In this document: one piece after another, positions 1 to 13,255 of the stretch | Numbering within the stretch: position 1 is the stretch's first letter | Layout: each line of letters starts with the position of its first letter | DNA from: Bolinopsis microptera | Taxonomy: Eukaryota; Ctenophora; Tentaculata; Lobata; Bolinopsidae | DNA: 64,000 nt | Reading direction: 5' to 3' | Assembly: GCF_026151205.1 (NCBI RefSeq) | Contig: NC_087074.1 | Span: 1,674,001-1,738,000, forward strand | Translations under genes and position numbers: made by a program | The notes under the pieces: generated by a model | The model's database searches: none | What the model saw: the letters and a program-made list of their open reading frames with translations, nothing else | Told to the model about the DNA's origin: nothing

Positions 1-1007
1 GAGTTTTTGACTGTTAAATAATGTTTGTTGATTCCTGAGTAGAATTCAGCTCTAGTTTTTGACAAATATGGGCTCTACAAGTTTATTTATGGAACTACCG
101 ATTTAGACTCCCTAACTTGGAGGCACGTAAACACGTACTGCTGTGCACGCTTTTCCATGGAATCTGACACCACTATGTGGGATCCACGGAAATTGGTAAG
201 GCATCGGCTATTAGATACGATCGAATCTATACGATGAAAGTGTAAATAGATGCTTTTTTATTCGGCAAATTCTACACCAGCAACCATTAAAGCATGTCGG
301 GAACTTTTGATGCTGCAGTTGATTTCATCAACAATCGAGATTGACTAGATGAAGCTAGACTTTCAGTTCTTGAACCAGAAGTCGCAATCTTCAACAGCAG
401 GAATCAAGTGGGAACAGCTCCCGCCAACTTTGGGACAGCTGAACAACATTCTAATCTTGGTTTACCATCAGCTGCAGGTTAAGTAAATAATAACCTAGAT
501 CCGATAAGATGAGGATGAAAGCAAGAATAATGGGGCGCATTGTACCAGTGAACAACTCTTATGGCATTACAGCTCGAAAAGCTCATTTTAAACATCAGTT
601 GCAACTGTGTAAAGTCAGGTTGTGGCAATGCTTGTTCATGCAGAAAAGGCATGAAATACATTGTGGATCAACAGCCTTAACTGTAGGACAATTTGCACAA
701 ATGCTTGCAAGCTGAGGACTTCATAAGTAAGATCTTTATATAGTATATAATATGGTATATATAAAGTACTGCTTAGATTTCACGATTTATTTTAGTGAAA
801 AGTTGTTTTATTTTATGTTACGTAATTTTAAAATATTTTTTGATCGAAAAGAATGTTTTATATTTTGAATATTTGTTTATAATTGATTAAATACATTAAG
901 TAATTATCTAATCAAATGGTTGTCAGTTAAAAAGGTTGTTCTTTTCCTGTTTGTGAACACATCAGGTTTAATCTAGAAACTTTCTAAGAATCAGAAGTCG
1001 TTTTTTT

Positions 1008-1385
1008 TGCACTATCCGTCGACGGAGTAGAAGTAAGCGGCGGAGACGCGGACTCGAGCGGACTCCGCGGTTGCTCCGCTAAAATGTATTTTAAATGGAC
1101 TCGAGGACTTTTTGGCGGACTCCGAGCGGAAAAGCCGAGCGGACTCCGAGCGGTACTCCGTGCGGACTTTAATGTCCGCGCGGATCCGTGCGGCTCGCGG
1201 AGGCTCGGCTGAGTGTCCGCGAAGAGTAAGCCTATAGGCGGACTCGGGTCCGCTGCGGACTCCGGCGGATGTCGCAAGGGTAGGCGGGACTCCGACTGAC
1301 TCTCCGCCCAGACTTGAATCAGCCGAGTCCGCCTGGCTCGGCGGGACTCGCTCGGGTACGGCCGGGACTCCAACAGAGTCCACTG
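1008..1385. repeat. GC-rich fold-back block in unit 1
   Basis: A sharply GC-rich island in AT-rich DNA, built from variants of GCGGACTCCGAGCGG. The first half mostly carries CGGACTCCG-type words and the second half more of the reverse complement CGGAGTCCG/CCGAGTCCG, so the block can fold back on itself. The long frames on both strands (Arg/Ser/Pro-rich) are by-products of this composition. It may be a small fold-back transposable element or a minisatellite inside the macro-repeat; I could not fix its termini. Confidence 0.55.
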
Positions 1386-1599
1386 AACTTCACGACCTCG
1401 ACTTCCGACCCTCGGCTAACTTGTCAGTGACATTAAAAACATAGCATTTTGCAATATTGTGGTCAGATGAAAGGTCGCTAGTGATAATCTTAACCATTAC
1501 CCCTCACAATGCTTCAATAGTGTACCAACTCGAGTCCTAACTTTGACACATAATGTATTAACGTTGACCTTACCCTCTCACCAACCGTCCGCAGCGAAA

Positions 1600-3000
1600 T
1601 ATCATTGTCTATTGATATTCTCAGGCTTTACAGTTTCTTCAGTCGCCAAGGATTTATATATGAAAATCATATGGCTTCAGAGAAATCATTCGACAAGCCA
1701 TGCACTTAATTCTTCTGTCGGACTACATTAAAAACCAACTTAAGAGATAAAAATCATGTACTAGGCATCTTCATTGGATTTAAGTAAAGCTTTTGATACA
1801 ATATGTTCTGATAACTGCTAAAAAAACTGAATGATTATCGGTATTCGAGGGACTGCCAAATAAATAATAGGCCAGATTACCTCTCTATTAGGCAGAAATA
1901 AGTTTCAGTACTTGGAGAAGAATTCGACAAAACTGTCGTATTTTTGGTGTGTGCATCAGGGTCAGTATTTAGGTCCATTGCTTTTCATTATCTACATTCA
2001 ATGAAATATATAGTGTATCAGACCTAGGTAAGTTTATTACTTTTTGACGATGACTCAACACATATTTGTTGTAGTTAAATGTATAACAAACACTTTACTG
2101 CCAAGCTAACAAAATTCTTTAAACTTGTTCATCATATTTGAAAGAGTAACTTGCTGCTATCAACACAAAGAAATGTTGTTATATCCACTTTAGCCGAACT
2201 GTTAGAAATGACACAAGTTCAAACACTAATGAATTGAACTAGACACTGAATAATATAATATTTAAAAAAGGTAGAGGAATTAAGTTTCTTGAGTATTTAT
2301 TGACCAAAAACTGAACTGGGATGCTCACTTGAGGAGCGTTAAATCGTAAATTGAAATGTGAGAATGGTCTAGAATATGTGGTATCTGACGCTGTGTAACC
2401 TAAAAAACACTCTATAAGGACCTGTACCACACCCTTTTGAATCACCCTATGTTTTATGGAATATCTGTTTGGGGACGGTGAAACAAATAATAAACTAGAA
2501 GCCTATTTAAAACACAAAAGAAATGCATAAGAATTCTCACTTTGGGTGATAATGATGCGTACTTCAATAAGTTCAAAACATGTGCCAGGAGTAAGGCCTA
2601 TCACTAGGGGATAAGACGGGTAAAGTTATCAAGCAGGATGTTGGCAAAGATTTCTTTGAACTAGAACACCAGTAAACCAATTCTGTAACGAGGTATAACT
2701 TCCTGACTGTTCCACAATCTTAATAAGTTGCACTGTTTCAACTGGTAATGTTTAAAATTAATAAGTTCCAATCACCAGTCTCAATGTTCTCTTTATTCAC
2801 AGGTCACACAAGAACGGACAACTTACCTCATCCCACCCACTCGTCCTCACTATTCATCTACAATCAACCAGTATTTGGAATCACTGCCGTTTAAGTCAAC
2901 GAGTGAAAATAGAACTTCTCACTCACTATCAGTATATTCAAGTATAATCTTAAGAAAGCTTTGTTGAACTACAATCTAAATATGAAAGACAAACTATGGT
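1600..3000 (+). pseudogene. Decayed LINE reverse transcriptase, 3' half (unit 1)
   Basis: Translating short stretches in shifting frames gives the order of a non-LTR RT: HSTSHAL near 1690, a FIDLSKAFDT-like stretch near 1780, LYHTLFESHL and WGGV near 2420-2475, KTCAR near 2575, and the C-terminal IWNHCRK near 2880. The same order is intact in the LINE at 42958-44904 on the other strand, so this is a relic of that family or a close relative. Frameshifts occur every few tens of bases, so no product is expected. Some of the frameshifts may be sequencing error rather than decay. Confidence 0.7.
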
Positions 3001-6000
3001 GCTGCAGTTACACTTTTGAGCAATTGAATTATCATTGAAATTAGGAAAATTAACTAAACTATAATCATATGAGTAAAATAAAAACCCCCCCCCCACGGTG
3101 TTATTGCAAAGAACCATGACAAGGGTATCAAGACCATATATTATCTAAGAGACGAAACAAAACGAATCATCATACAAACAAATTTAAATTCTGCGCAAGG
3201 ATTCCTGTTGTTTTCTTCTATGCCTCTCCAAAAACCCATTCTCATTCCTTTCTTCAGGTTATTCTTCAATTTTCTTAATTTAGTATAGCAGATATATTTT
3301 TACTTTCGAATTAGTTATGGCATTATAATTTTTGGTATCGTTTGTATGTTGTGTTTAGTGTTTGCTAACTAGGTATGTGCTGTATATTTTGAAGAATTTG
3401 AGGGCTCACGACGTCTCGTCCCATGGGTTGAGTTGTTAAGCTGGTATATGTTCAATCGCCTTTCTTCGTTATGGTTGAAAAATCGACAGGTTTGCCTTGA
3501 CCTTTCGACGAGTGTTTGCCCACAGGGGATCAAAAAAATATGAATCACCTTGAAACATAACTTTGACACGTGAACTTATCAAACGACTGTAATGATTCCA
3601 TTTAATTTTATTAGTATATTAGCTAGTTTATAGTAGTTACACACGATCAAAGAATTGAATAGCACAATTGGGCTCATTTGTTATGCGACCGTGTTTTCCC
3701 TCGGTGGGCCAGAAGGTTTTTGTTTGTGTAGTAGTGAGGGGGCGGAAAAACACGCTTTAATATAAATGAATGTTAAATATTGTAATTGACATTAGTGTGC
3801 CACAAGTTGATGTGGTTAAAACAAAATTTATGTCTAAACTTTTATCGTAGAAGGGCACTGATTTACCCACATCACTAAGGCATATGGAGGATAATTAGCA
3901 CAAAAGGATAAAAGCCTTTAAAACATGGACCTCCTGCTATTCAACGTACGTAATCCTAGCTCCAAAATAAATAATTGCTCTAATTAGAAATCATCTGGCT
4001 GATACTTTTCAAAATTGTGGTCCCCTTGGGGCTTCGGTTAAAGCCCTTACAGGCAACAGGTCCTTATACAGCTCCCCAATTAATCTTTGTCATGCCCAGC
4101 CAGTACTTGTCATAAACCTGTACCAACTATTTTAAAATAAGTATACTTTTGCTAGAATTTTACATTTTAAGCCATAGAGCAATATTCTCAATTTTAAATT
4201 TAAAAAACATTTTACCCTAACTATGATGTGGTGGCATTTTCATACTTAACTAAAATTAAACTTTGGCAAAGTCAATAGATTATTAGTCACAACATTAATT
4301 ATAGTTTAAGGGAATCCATTTTGCAATTGTGTTTCCATTGATTAGAATTTATGATATGTATTGAGTGAATAATTGGTAAATAAATTAACTTTGTTTTATT
4401 ACTTTTGTTTTATTAATTCAGATGTTGTTCAATGAGTTCGCCACAAATGTTCAAATTATGTAGGTGGGTTAAAGGGACAACAATTGCTAGTAGTGATTTC
4501 TTTATTTGGCCGTTGACTACATTGGAAACATTTTGCAGGAGTTTTCCAGACGGCTTTTATCGTGAGTGGTGTTATTTACTTTGTTATGCACAAGCCATGC
4601 CAAACATTTTTGTTTTTGTGTTAGCCGTGCTACCAGGTGCAGAGTTTTATATAACACTAAACACTTATTCACTATACAAATTTGCTAATACAATATCAAG
4701 CAGTGTCCGATCTTGCTGCAACGTCAGACACACAGTTCAGCCGCCAGTAACGTTAAGTGAACACCGAAACACGAGGTTAGTGTTCATTTTGTAAAATCAC
4801 TTTATGGATGGATAATTCAGTAATTGTGGAAGAAAATTACAGTCATGCCACCTATAGCGTCTATGTCATGGGTCTGATTAACGGCCAAGAATAAAAAACG
4901 TTGTGCGAGCATAAGAAAACACCGAGCTATATGTTGAGGTAGGGAGTAGCTGCGCGCGCGCTTTTAACATTATTACGTTATAGCGCCGTACGGAAACGCA
5001 ATATTTATAGTATTAACGTATTTGTTTTCATATATTTCCACGTTTTATCAATATCTTAGCATGGTCCAAAACTTGTTTAAAGTTGTCATTATTGCCCACT
5101 CATTATAGAACCTGCTTTGGGAATCTAGAAGAGATCGGTTTAGCCTTTGATTTGATTGAGTTTACAGATGTGTTCACAAAGGAGGTTTATTCTGTGGATT
5201 GGAGGTCCTTGATTGATTCCAATGCCAGAGTTTTATAATAAGTTATGGCTTGGCTTTGGTGGTATTAGACGGTCATCCCTCAGTTCCAGACATGTTTAAG
5301 TAAAGAGTAGAGAGGATATTGGGTACCTTATAATTTTCACTATTTTAAAAAGTTCAGTTATAGTTACGAAGTTTGTAAAAGATTCATGAACAGTAAGGAG
5401 TTTTATGGACGTTAATAATGGTTGGTTGATTCCTTGGAATGGATATTCAGCTCCTAGTTTTTGACAACCATAAGGGTCTAACAAAGTTTATTATGATTTT
5501 CCGATTTGTCTCCCACCTAACTTTGGAGGCACGTAAAACACGATACTGCTGGTGCCACGCTTTCAATGGATCGACACAACCAGTTGGATACAACCGCGAT
5601 TTAGGTTAGGATCCGGCTTTTCAGACGATCGGCATCTATGATTGAATGTGTAATAGTGCTTTTTATTCGGCAAATTCTTACACCCAGCAACCATAAAGCA
5701 TGTCGGAGAACTTTTGATTGATGAAGTGATTTCATAACAATCGAGAATGACTAGATGAAGCTAGACTTTCAGTTCTTGACAGAAGTCGCAATCTTCAACT
5801 GCAGGACATTCAAGTTGGGGACAGCTCCCGCCACAATCTGCGGACAGCCTGAACAACATTCTAATCTTGTTTAACCATCAGCTGCAGCGTAAGATAATAA
5901 TAACCTAGATCGATAAGCTGAGGATGAAAATGAATAATGGGGGATGTACAGTGACCACTCTTATGAATAAAGCTCCGAAAAAGCTCATTAAAACATCAGT

Positions 6001-6389
6001 TTGCAACTGTTTTAAGTAGTTGGGAATGCTTGTTCATGCAGAAAGCAGGAATACAATTGTGGATCAACCTGCCTTAAATGTCAGGACAATTGCACAATGT
6101 GCTGCTGAGGAATTATAAGTAAGGACTCTTATCTAGTATTTAATATGGTCATATCTAAATTACTGCTTCGATTTCACGATAATTTGAGTGAAAGTTGTTT
6201 ATTATCATGTTACGTAATTTTAAAATATTTTGATCGAAAATAATTTTATAATTTTGAATATTTGTTTTATAATTGATTAAACTAATTATATTAATTATCT
6301 AATCAAATGGTTGTCAGATAAAAGTTGTTTATCTTTCCTGTTTGAACACATCTTTTAATCTAGAACTTTCTATGACATCAGAAGTCGTT

Positions 6390-6790
6390 TTTATTGGCCT
6401 ATCCGTCGCGGGTGTTAGAGTTCCGAGGCGGAGCCGACGGACCTCCGAGCGGATTCGGCACGGTGCTCCGCTAAAATGTATGTACACTGGACTCGAAGTA
6501 CATTTTGGCGGAATCCAGCGGAGCACACGAGCGAATCCGAGCGGACTCCGTGCGGACTTTTAATTCCGCCCGCGGACTCCGAGCGGCCTCCGCGGCGGCT
6601 CGGCAGAGTGCCGTCCGGCAGAGGCTAAGCCACTGGCGGACTTCCGGACGCTGCGGACTCGGCGGAGTGCTTGCGGGACTACGCCCGGAACCTCTCCGCA
6701 AAGAATTGAAATCCGCCGGAGTCCGCCCCAGCTCGGCGGACTCCGCTCGGAGTCCGCCCGGACTCCAACAGAGTCATGACCTTCTAGACC
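6390..6790. repeat. GC-rich fold-back block in unit 2
   Basis: Same block as in unit 1, at the equivalent position. CGGACTCCGAGCGG-like words on the left are answered by GCCGGAGTCCGCC-like words on the right. Reading frames here on both strands are compositional artefacts. Confidence 0.55.
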
Positions 6791-6999
6791 TCCGACTTCG
6801 ACCCTCGGACTAAATTTTTCACGTGAATTCAACATAGCATTTTGCAATATTGTGGTCAGATAAAGGTCGCGAAGTGTATAACTTAACCATTACCATAACA
6901 AATGTCAATTGTGTACAACTCTAGTCCTAACTTTGAACCCTACTAATGTCATAAACGTTGACCCTAACCCTCCACCAAACCGTACCGCAGCGAATTATC

Positions 7000-8400
7000 A
7001 TGGCATTGATATTCTCCAGGCTTTACAGTTTCTTTCCCCTGTCGCAAGGAATTATTTTATGATTATCTATAATGGCTTCAGGAAAAATCATTCGACAAGC
7101 CATTGCACTTAAACTTCTTCTGTCGATCTAACATTGAAAAATAACTAAGGATAAAAAATCATTGTTCTAGGGGCATATTTCATTGATTTAAGTTAAAGCT
7201 TTTGATACAATCTGTAATATAAACTGCTTAAAAAACTGAATGATTATGGATTCGTGGGACTGCAAATAAATGAATAGCCAGTTACCTCATATAATAGGCA
7301 GCAATATGTTTTCAGTACTTGGTGACAGAATCCGAAATAAACTGTCTGTAATATTTGGTGTGCCCAGGGTCTGTATTCAGGTCCCGTGCTTTTATTATCT
7401 ACATCAATGAAAATATATAGAGTATAAGAACCTATGTAAGTTTATTACTTTTGCCGATGCAAATAACATATTTGTTGTCTGATAAAATGTATAAAACACT
7501 TTACTGCAAGCTTTACAAAATCTTAAAACTTGTCTCATCAATATATGATAGAGTTTCTTCTGCTGCATATCAACACAAAGAAATGTTGTTATATCCACTT
7601 TAAGCCGAACTGTAGAAATGAACAGATTCAATCACTAATGACATTAGAATAACTGACAATGGAATAATATAATAATTAAAAAGGTTAGAGGAAACTAAGT
7701 TTCTTGAGTCATTATGGACAAAAAACTGAACAGGGATGCTCATTGGGAGCGTTAAGTCGTAACATTGAAATTGTGATGGTAGACTCTGTGGAATCAGTCG
7801 CTGTGTACCTAAAACACTTAATTAAGGACCTGTACCACACCCTTTTTGAATCTCATCTATGTTATGGAATATATGTTTGGGGAGGTGTATCATAATAGTT
7901 AAACTAGAAGAAGCCATATTTAAAACACAAAAGAAATGCATAAGAATTCTCTTTGGTGATATTGATGCGTACTGCAATAAGATCAAAACATGTGCCAGAG
8001 TAAGGCCTATCATAGGGATAAGACGGTAAAGTTATCAAGCAGATGTTAGGGCAAAGATTTCTTTGAACCTAGAAACACTGTAAACAATACTGTACGAGTA
8101 TAATTCCTGACTGTACACAATTCTTCATAAGTAGTTGCACTGTTTACTTGAAATGTTTTTAAAATTATAAGTTCCATCACCAGTCTAATGTTCTCTTTAT
8201 TAATCAGGTCACCAGACGTGCAATCTACCTCATCACACCACTCCGTCAGACTATTCATCTACAATCAAACCAGTATTTGGAATCACTGCCGTAAGTCAAC
8301 GAGTGAAAATAGTCTTCTCCCACTACTATCAGTATATTCTCAAGTATAATCTAAGAAAGCTGTCGTTAGAACTACAATCTAAATAGACAGACAATACTAT
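7000..8400 (+). pseudogene. Decayed LINE reverse transcriptase, 3' half (unit 2)
   Basis: Counterpart of the RT relic in unit 1. FRKNHSTSH is readable at 7075-7110 and LYHTLFESHLCYGIYVWGG at 7828-7890. The C-terminal FIYNQTSIWNHCRK-like segment is at about 8255-8295. The frames differ between these pieces, so the copy is non-functional as assembled. Confidence 0.7.
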
Positions 8401-10707
8401 GTGCAGTCTACAACTTTGGATGCAAAGTATTATCCATTGAAAATAGGTTAACTAACTAAACTTAATCATATGAGTAAACCACGGTGTTATTGACAAAGTA
8501 CCATGACAAGGGTTATCAGACCTATATATTAATCTAAGAGACGAAACAATACGGATCCTATAAACAATTTTAAAATCCTGCGGCACAGGATCTGTTGTTT
8601 TCCTACTCTGCTCTCCCAAACCCCTTCCTTCCCCTTTTCTTCAGGTTTATTTTCAATTTTTTTCAAATTAGATAGCAGATATATTTTCTTTCGAATTCAG
8701 TAATGGCATTATACATATTTGGTATGGTGTGTATGTTGTGTTTAGTGTTTGCAACTAGGTATGTGCTGTATATGTTTGAAGAATTGAGGCTCACGACGTA
8801 TCGTCCCATGGGTTGAGTTGTAAGCTGTGTATATGTTCAATCGCCTTACTTCGTATGGTGAAAACATCGACAGGTTTGCCTTGGACCTTTCGGACGGAGT
8901 GTGTTGCACAACCGGGGATCATAAAAATATGATCACCATGAACATTACTTTGACCGGAACTTATCAAACGACTGTAATCGATTCCATTTAAATGTTTGTC
9001 AGTCATTAGTAATATAATTAGCTGTATTAGTAGATACACCACGATCACAGAATTAGAAGAGCACAATTGGGCTATTTGTATCTGCGACCGTGTTTCCTCG
9101 TGGGCGACAGGTTTTGTTGTGTAGTAGTGCTGGGAAATAACACGCTTTAAATAACAGAATGAATGCTAAATATTGTTAATTGACATTGTTTTTTTGGCCA
9201 CAGTTTATGTGTAAAACAAAATTTATGGTCAAACATTATATATCGTAGAAGGCATGATTTACCAACATCACTAAGCATCTGGATGGATAGTTTGCACACA
9301 AGGCATAAACTGACCATTTAAAAATGACCACCAGCTATACAAGTAAATATAGCTACAAAAATATATAATTGCTCTACATAGAAACATCTAGGCCTGATCT
9401 TATCACATTGTGGTCCCTGGGTTCAGGTATAAGACCATTCACAGGCAACTGGGTCTTTTACCAGCCTCAATAAAACTAGTCATGCCAGTTCTGTCATAAC
9501 TGTAACCAACATATTTAAAAATATGATATCTTTGCTAGAATTTTCACATTTTGAGCATTGAGCAATTCTTATCAATTTTAAAATTTTAAAATACTAATTT
9601 TACCCATAACTATGATGTGTGCATTTCATTATTAAACTAAAATTCATCTTTGAAGTCGATAGATTATTAGTCACACTAAAATTATAGTTTACAGACATCC
9701 TTTTTGCTTTGTGTTTCCTTTATTAGAATTTATGATTGTATTGATTGAATAAATTGGTAATTAATTTAATTTTGTTTTATTAACTTTTGTTTTATTATTC
9801 AGAAGCAGTAGTTGTTCAATGATTCGCCACAAAAATGTTCAAATTATGTAGGAGGTTAAAGGACCACAATTGCTCGTAGTGCTTCTTTGTGCCCGTTGAC
9901 TACAATGAACAATTTTGCAGGAGTCTTCTCCAGACGGGCTTTTATCGGAAGTGCGTGTTATTTACTTGGTTTTGCACAAGCCAGGCCAACATTTTTGTTT
10001 TTTGTGTTAGCCGTGCTACCAGGTTGCAGAGTATTATAAAAACTAAACAATTTATGCACTATACAAATTTGCTAATACAATATCATGCAGAGTACGATCT
10101 AGCTGCAAACGTCAGACACCACAGTTCAGACGAAGTTACGATTTACGTGAAACACCGAAATATAGAGGTTTAGGTGTCATTTTTGTAAATCACTTTTAGG
10201 ATGGATAATTCAGTAATTGTTGAAGAAAATTACAGTCACTGCCACCTTTAGCGTTATGTCATGCGGTATGATTTAAGGCCTAAGCATAACGTTACGTGGC
10301 GCATAAGAAACCAGCGCTATGTTGAAGGAGAGTAGCTGCACGGCGCGCTTTTTAACATATATTACGTAATAGCGCCGTACGGAAACGGCAATATTTAAGT
10401 AATTATGTATTTGTTTACATAAATTCCACGTTTTTATCAAATAATCTTGCATGGTCCAAAACTGTTTTAGTTGTCATTATGCCTCTCATATCGAACATGC
10501 TTTGGGCATCTAGAGAGATCGGTTTAGCCTTGATTTGATGAGTTACTGGATGTGTTCTCAAAGTCTGGTTTATTTGTGGATTGGAGTCCTTGAATTGATT
10601 CCAAAGCACCAAGAAGATTTATAAATATAGTTATGGCTTGGGACTTTGGTGGTATTAGACGGTCATCCTCAGTTCAGACATGTTAAGTAATGAGTAGAGA
10701 GATATGG

Positions 10708-11300
10708 GAAGAATACAGTGGGACTATTGAAATACTAGGGTTCAATTGAGCATGTTGTTTACAAGTATATGCATATAAATGCTTCTGGCAAAAAGATTCC
10801 CAGACAATAGTCATCATAATGCTCTTACCATTAATAGGCTAGGCAAATGATTATTAAGATAACAAATAAGAAATATTTTTTAGTTACCACATTGCCACCA
10901 TGAGGTACTTCCATCTCGAGTAGTCCTCAGGTTCAAGGTTTGAAGGTCTCTTGCTGCTGTTCTCCCATTCACTGGGAAATTGAACTCTCCTTGCAACAAG
11001 GAAACCCATCACACCAGTTGCTTTAGTTCTTCTACATGTTAAGACTGTATTGGAATATAATAATAATAATAATTCTATACATTACATAATTGAAACAATT
11101 ATGGCCCCTTATTGTGGGCAGAGTATGTGTATTTGTTGAAGTGTCCTGGTATAAACTTATCTGAGTGACTGCATTAAAATAATTTAAGGAGAGTTATCAT
11201 AAAACTTTAAGACGAAAGGGATAAATACTAGGACCTAATAAAATCAAAACAAAATGCAGCCACCTAATTTGTTGTTAAGCTTTCTCTTCTCCTTCGATTG
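10708..11300. other. Gene-free AT-rich stretch
   Basis: Sequence after the macro-repeat, with a short (AAT)n run near 11060. I see no coding potential, RNA gene or terminal repeat here. Confidence 0.5.
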
Positions 11301-11334
11301 ACTAGAGGAACCATCTTTGGCGAGTATTAGGAAC

Positions 11335-11432
11335 TTAGACCATTACAAATACCAGGCAGAGCATCTCAATGCTATCCTCTCGTGGGCTATCTTGGCCCAG
11401 CCTCTCTTTAAAAAAAAAAAAAAAAAAAAAAA
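11335..11432 (+). mobile_element. SINE-like repeat with poly(A), copy 1
   Basis: The segment GGCAGAGCATCTCAATGC (about 11352-11369), followed by CTATCC, a CCCAGCCTCTCTTT stretch and an uninterrupted A-run (about 11409-11432), recurs in reverse orientation at 17461-17560. Two dispersed copies that share a body and an A-rich 3' end are what a SINE or a LINE 3' fragment looks like. The 5' boundary is not resolved, and no A and B boxes of a Pol III promoter are evident in the shared part. Confidence 0.5.
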
Positions 11433-11829
11433 TACCGTGCTGTAAGTTTGCAAGGCATGTGGACTAAGTGGGTATTGGAATAGCTAATTATAATTCAAAC
11501 AGAAGAAATTGGGGTTTGTATTTTTCCAGATAAAAATAGATTCAAACAATATACATAGATAAATTCAGCAATAGTTACTGTCAAACTAGTCCAACCAGTT
11601 CAACTATACGAATAACTTGATAAACATTTTAGTTAAACAAATTGGATTTCGTTATTGCATAACGCCAACCTGTATGAACGCTGCAACAGTGAACCACTGT
11701 CAGCTAGAGTGGATAAAAGTCGATTGAGAATGCTTGATCATGTGCTGAGAGGTTTGACTGAGCAAATTGGTGCTCTGTTTATTTAGAGAAAGATTAGATA
11801 GCATCATTGTGTTTACACTATCTGTTATT

Positions 11830-13250
11830 TAGAACAGGAAGGAGGGGTACTGTGATGTAATGTGGCATGTAAGAACGAGGATAAAATTTGCTATGCTAAG
11901 AACAACTCTTATCACTCATCGTGGGTACAGAGGAAAGAAGATTGACATTAAACATGACACCCCTCTATCAGAAGTCTCGTACAACCTCATCCCGTTTACA
12001 GCAGCAAATACTGAGCTGAGGGCCAAGGCTCTCCGTGCTCTCTATGGCCTCAAAGGCAAAATAGTTAAGGATGCCCTCTCTCACCGTGCCCTTAATATTC
12101 TATTTGACTCCTTAATAAAACCAATCCTGCTTTATGGCTGTCAAGTCTTATGCCCCCACTCAAAAACCATGAGATACCTTTCAAAAATAGATGACAAAGC
12201 CAACCCCCAGCATACCTTGAAGTACATTTCACAAGACCACTATGAGAAATTCCACCTAAAGTTTATCAAGTGGTCTTTGTCTGTCCATTCAAAAGCATCA
12301 AATATAGGTTGCTGGGGCGAAAGTGGGCGCCACCCCCCATTCTTTGAAGCCTGCAAACTTGCAATAGATTACTATAGTCGCCTTGAAAGCACCGAAAATG
12401 AACTACTTTGTGCTGCATTTCACGAGCAGATCATGCTGGGCCTTCCTTGGTATACCAACATCTCAAAGCTTCTCACCAAATACAACTTCCCCCACTCATC
12501 TTCATCAAAATCTAAGCTCTCCACCCAAATCAGTCATAATATGAGGGAAGAATTCGTGAATACCTGGAAATCTGCCAAGGCCTCCTCACCAAAACTAGAA
12601 TTCTATAACTTAATTAAACATGATTTTGAACCAGAGGCATACCTACGAATAATCAAAGTACCTGATTTTCGAAAAAGCTTGACAAGGTTTCGTATCAGCT
12701 GCCACAACCTCTACGTTGAAAGGGGCAGATACGAAACCCCTCTTGTACCAAGAGAAGAACGTTGGTGCACTTACTGCTTTTTCAGTAAAGGGCTCAAACC
12801 TATCGAGGACGAAAGCCATGTATTAATTGACTGTTTGCTTTACTCCTCAGTTAGGGAAAAATTCAACTTTTATCCCCAAAACATCACTGACCTAGCCGGT
12901 CTGCTCTCCAACAAAAATCTAGATCCTACCAAATTTACTGCCACAGCAAGAGCAATCCATTCAATTCTCTCTGTGAACGAACAATATACAGCCTATTATA
13001 AGAGCCCAGATTTCCACTCAAATACTGGCAAGTGCATAATGCTCTAGGAACTCAAAATAAACTCATGAACCATACAAATTTGATTTACTTAAAGAAAATA
13101 GCATTATATTATAACATTTCTATTTTATCCCTACACATTTGTAAATGATTAGAAGTGTGTAACTTAAATTATTTCAGAATTATAACTATTGTGAACTCAA
13201 TAAAATAATTATCACTTTTGTATCCTTGTATCCTTGTATCCTTGTATCCT
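11830..13250 (+). mobile_element. 5'-truncated LINE (C-terminal RT half)
   Basis: One open frame (11860-13047, 395 residues) is the C-terminal half of a non-LTR retrotransposon ORF2. It has the thumb region (SLIKPILLYGCQV), a long helical tail, and a zinc-binding-like CxxC...HxxxxC motif (RWCTYC near residue 304, then EDESHVLIDC), as in LINE C-terminal domains. The catalytic palm with its xxDD box and the endonuclease are missing, so it cannot retrotranspose. The element ends with a tandem TATCCTTG/CCTTGTAT tail at about 13217-13250, the usual kind of 3' microsatellite end in CR1/L2-like LINEs. The frame is intact over 395 codons, so the insertion is fairly young. Confidence 0.8.
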
Positions 13251-13255
13251 AACCC

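Larger units (their letters stand above)
1..5398. repeat. Macro-repeat unit 1 (5' end outside window)
   Basis: This stretch aligns end to end with 5399-10707. The first bases (gagtttttgactgttaaata) match both 5399 and 42849. It holds, in order, AT-rich sequence, a GC-rich block (about 1008-1385), a plus-strand LINE RT relic (about 1600-3000), and about 2.3 kb without recognisable coding sequence. Near its end (about 4420-5300) is the segment that recurs at 42117-42957. No reading frame longer than about 130 codons survives. The mismatches against the other copies are largely single-base insertions and deletions, as expected of raw long reads or of very old decay. Tandem arrangement is seen directly; copy number beyond the left edge is unknown. 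Confidence 0.8.
5399..10707. repeat. Macro-repeat unit 2
   Basis: Second tandem copy of the unit that fills 1-5398. Homology ends near 10707 (gatatggg), where the other copies continue with gtaccctata. It has the same internal order: GC-rich block at about 6390-6790, LINE RT relic at about 7000-8400, then AT-rich sequence without recognisable genes. Short frames such as the one around 7704-7895 still carry RT residues (LYHTLFESHL, then WGGVS), but frameshifts interrupt every longer domain. Single-base indels separate it from unit 1 throughout. Confidence 0.8.

Noticed and set aside
984..1383. Arg/Ser/Pro-rich frames in the GC-rich block
   Set aside because: Both strands are open because the block is GC-rich and repetitive; equivalent frames in unit 2 are not conserved in sequence.
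4432..4794. 120-residue plus-strand frame in unit 1
   Set aside because: The equivalent sequences at 9820 and 42127 do not keep the frame, so it is chance or sequencing error.
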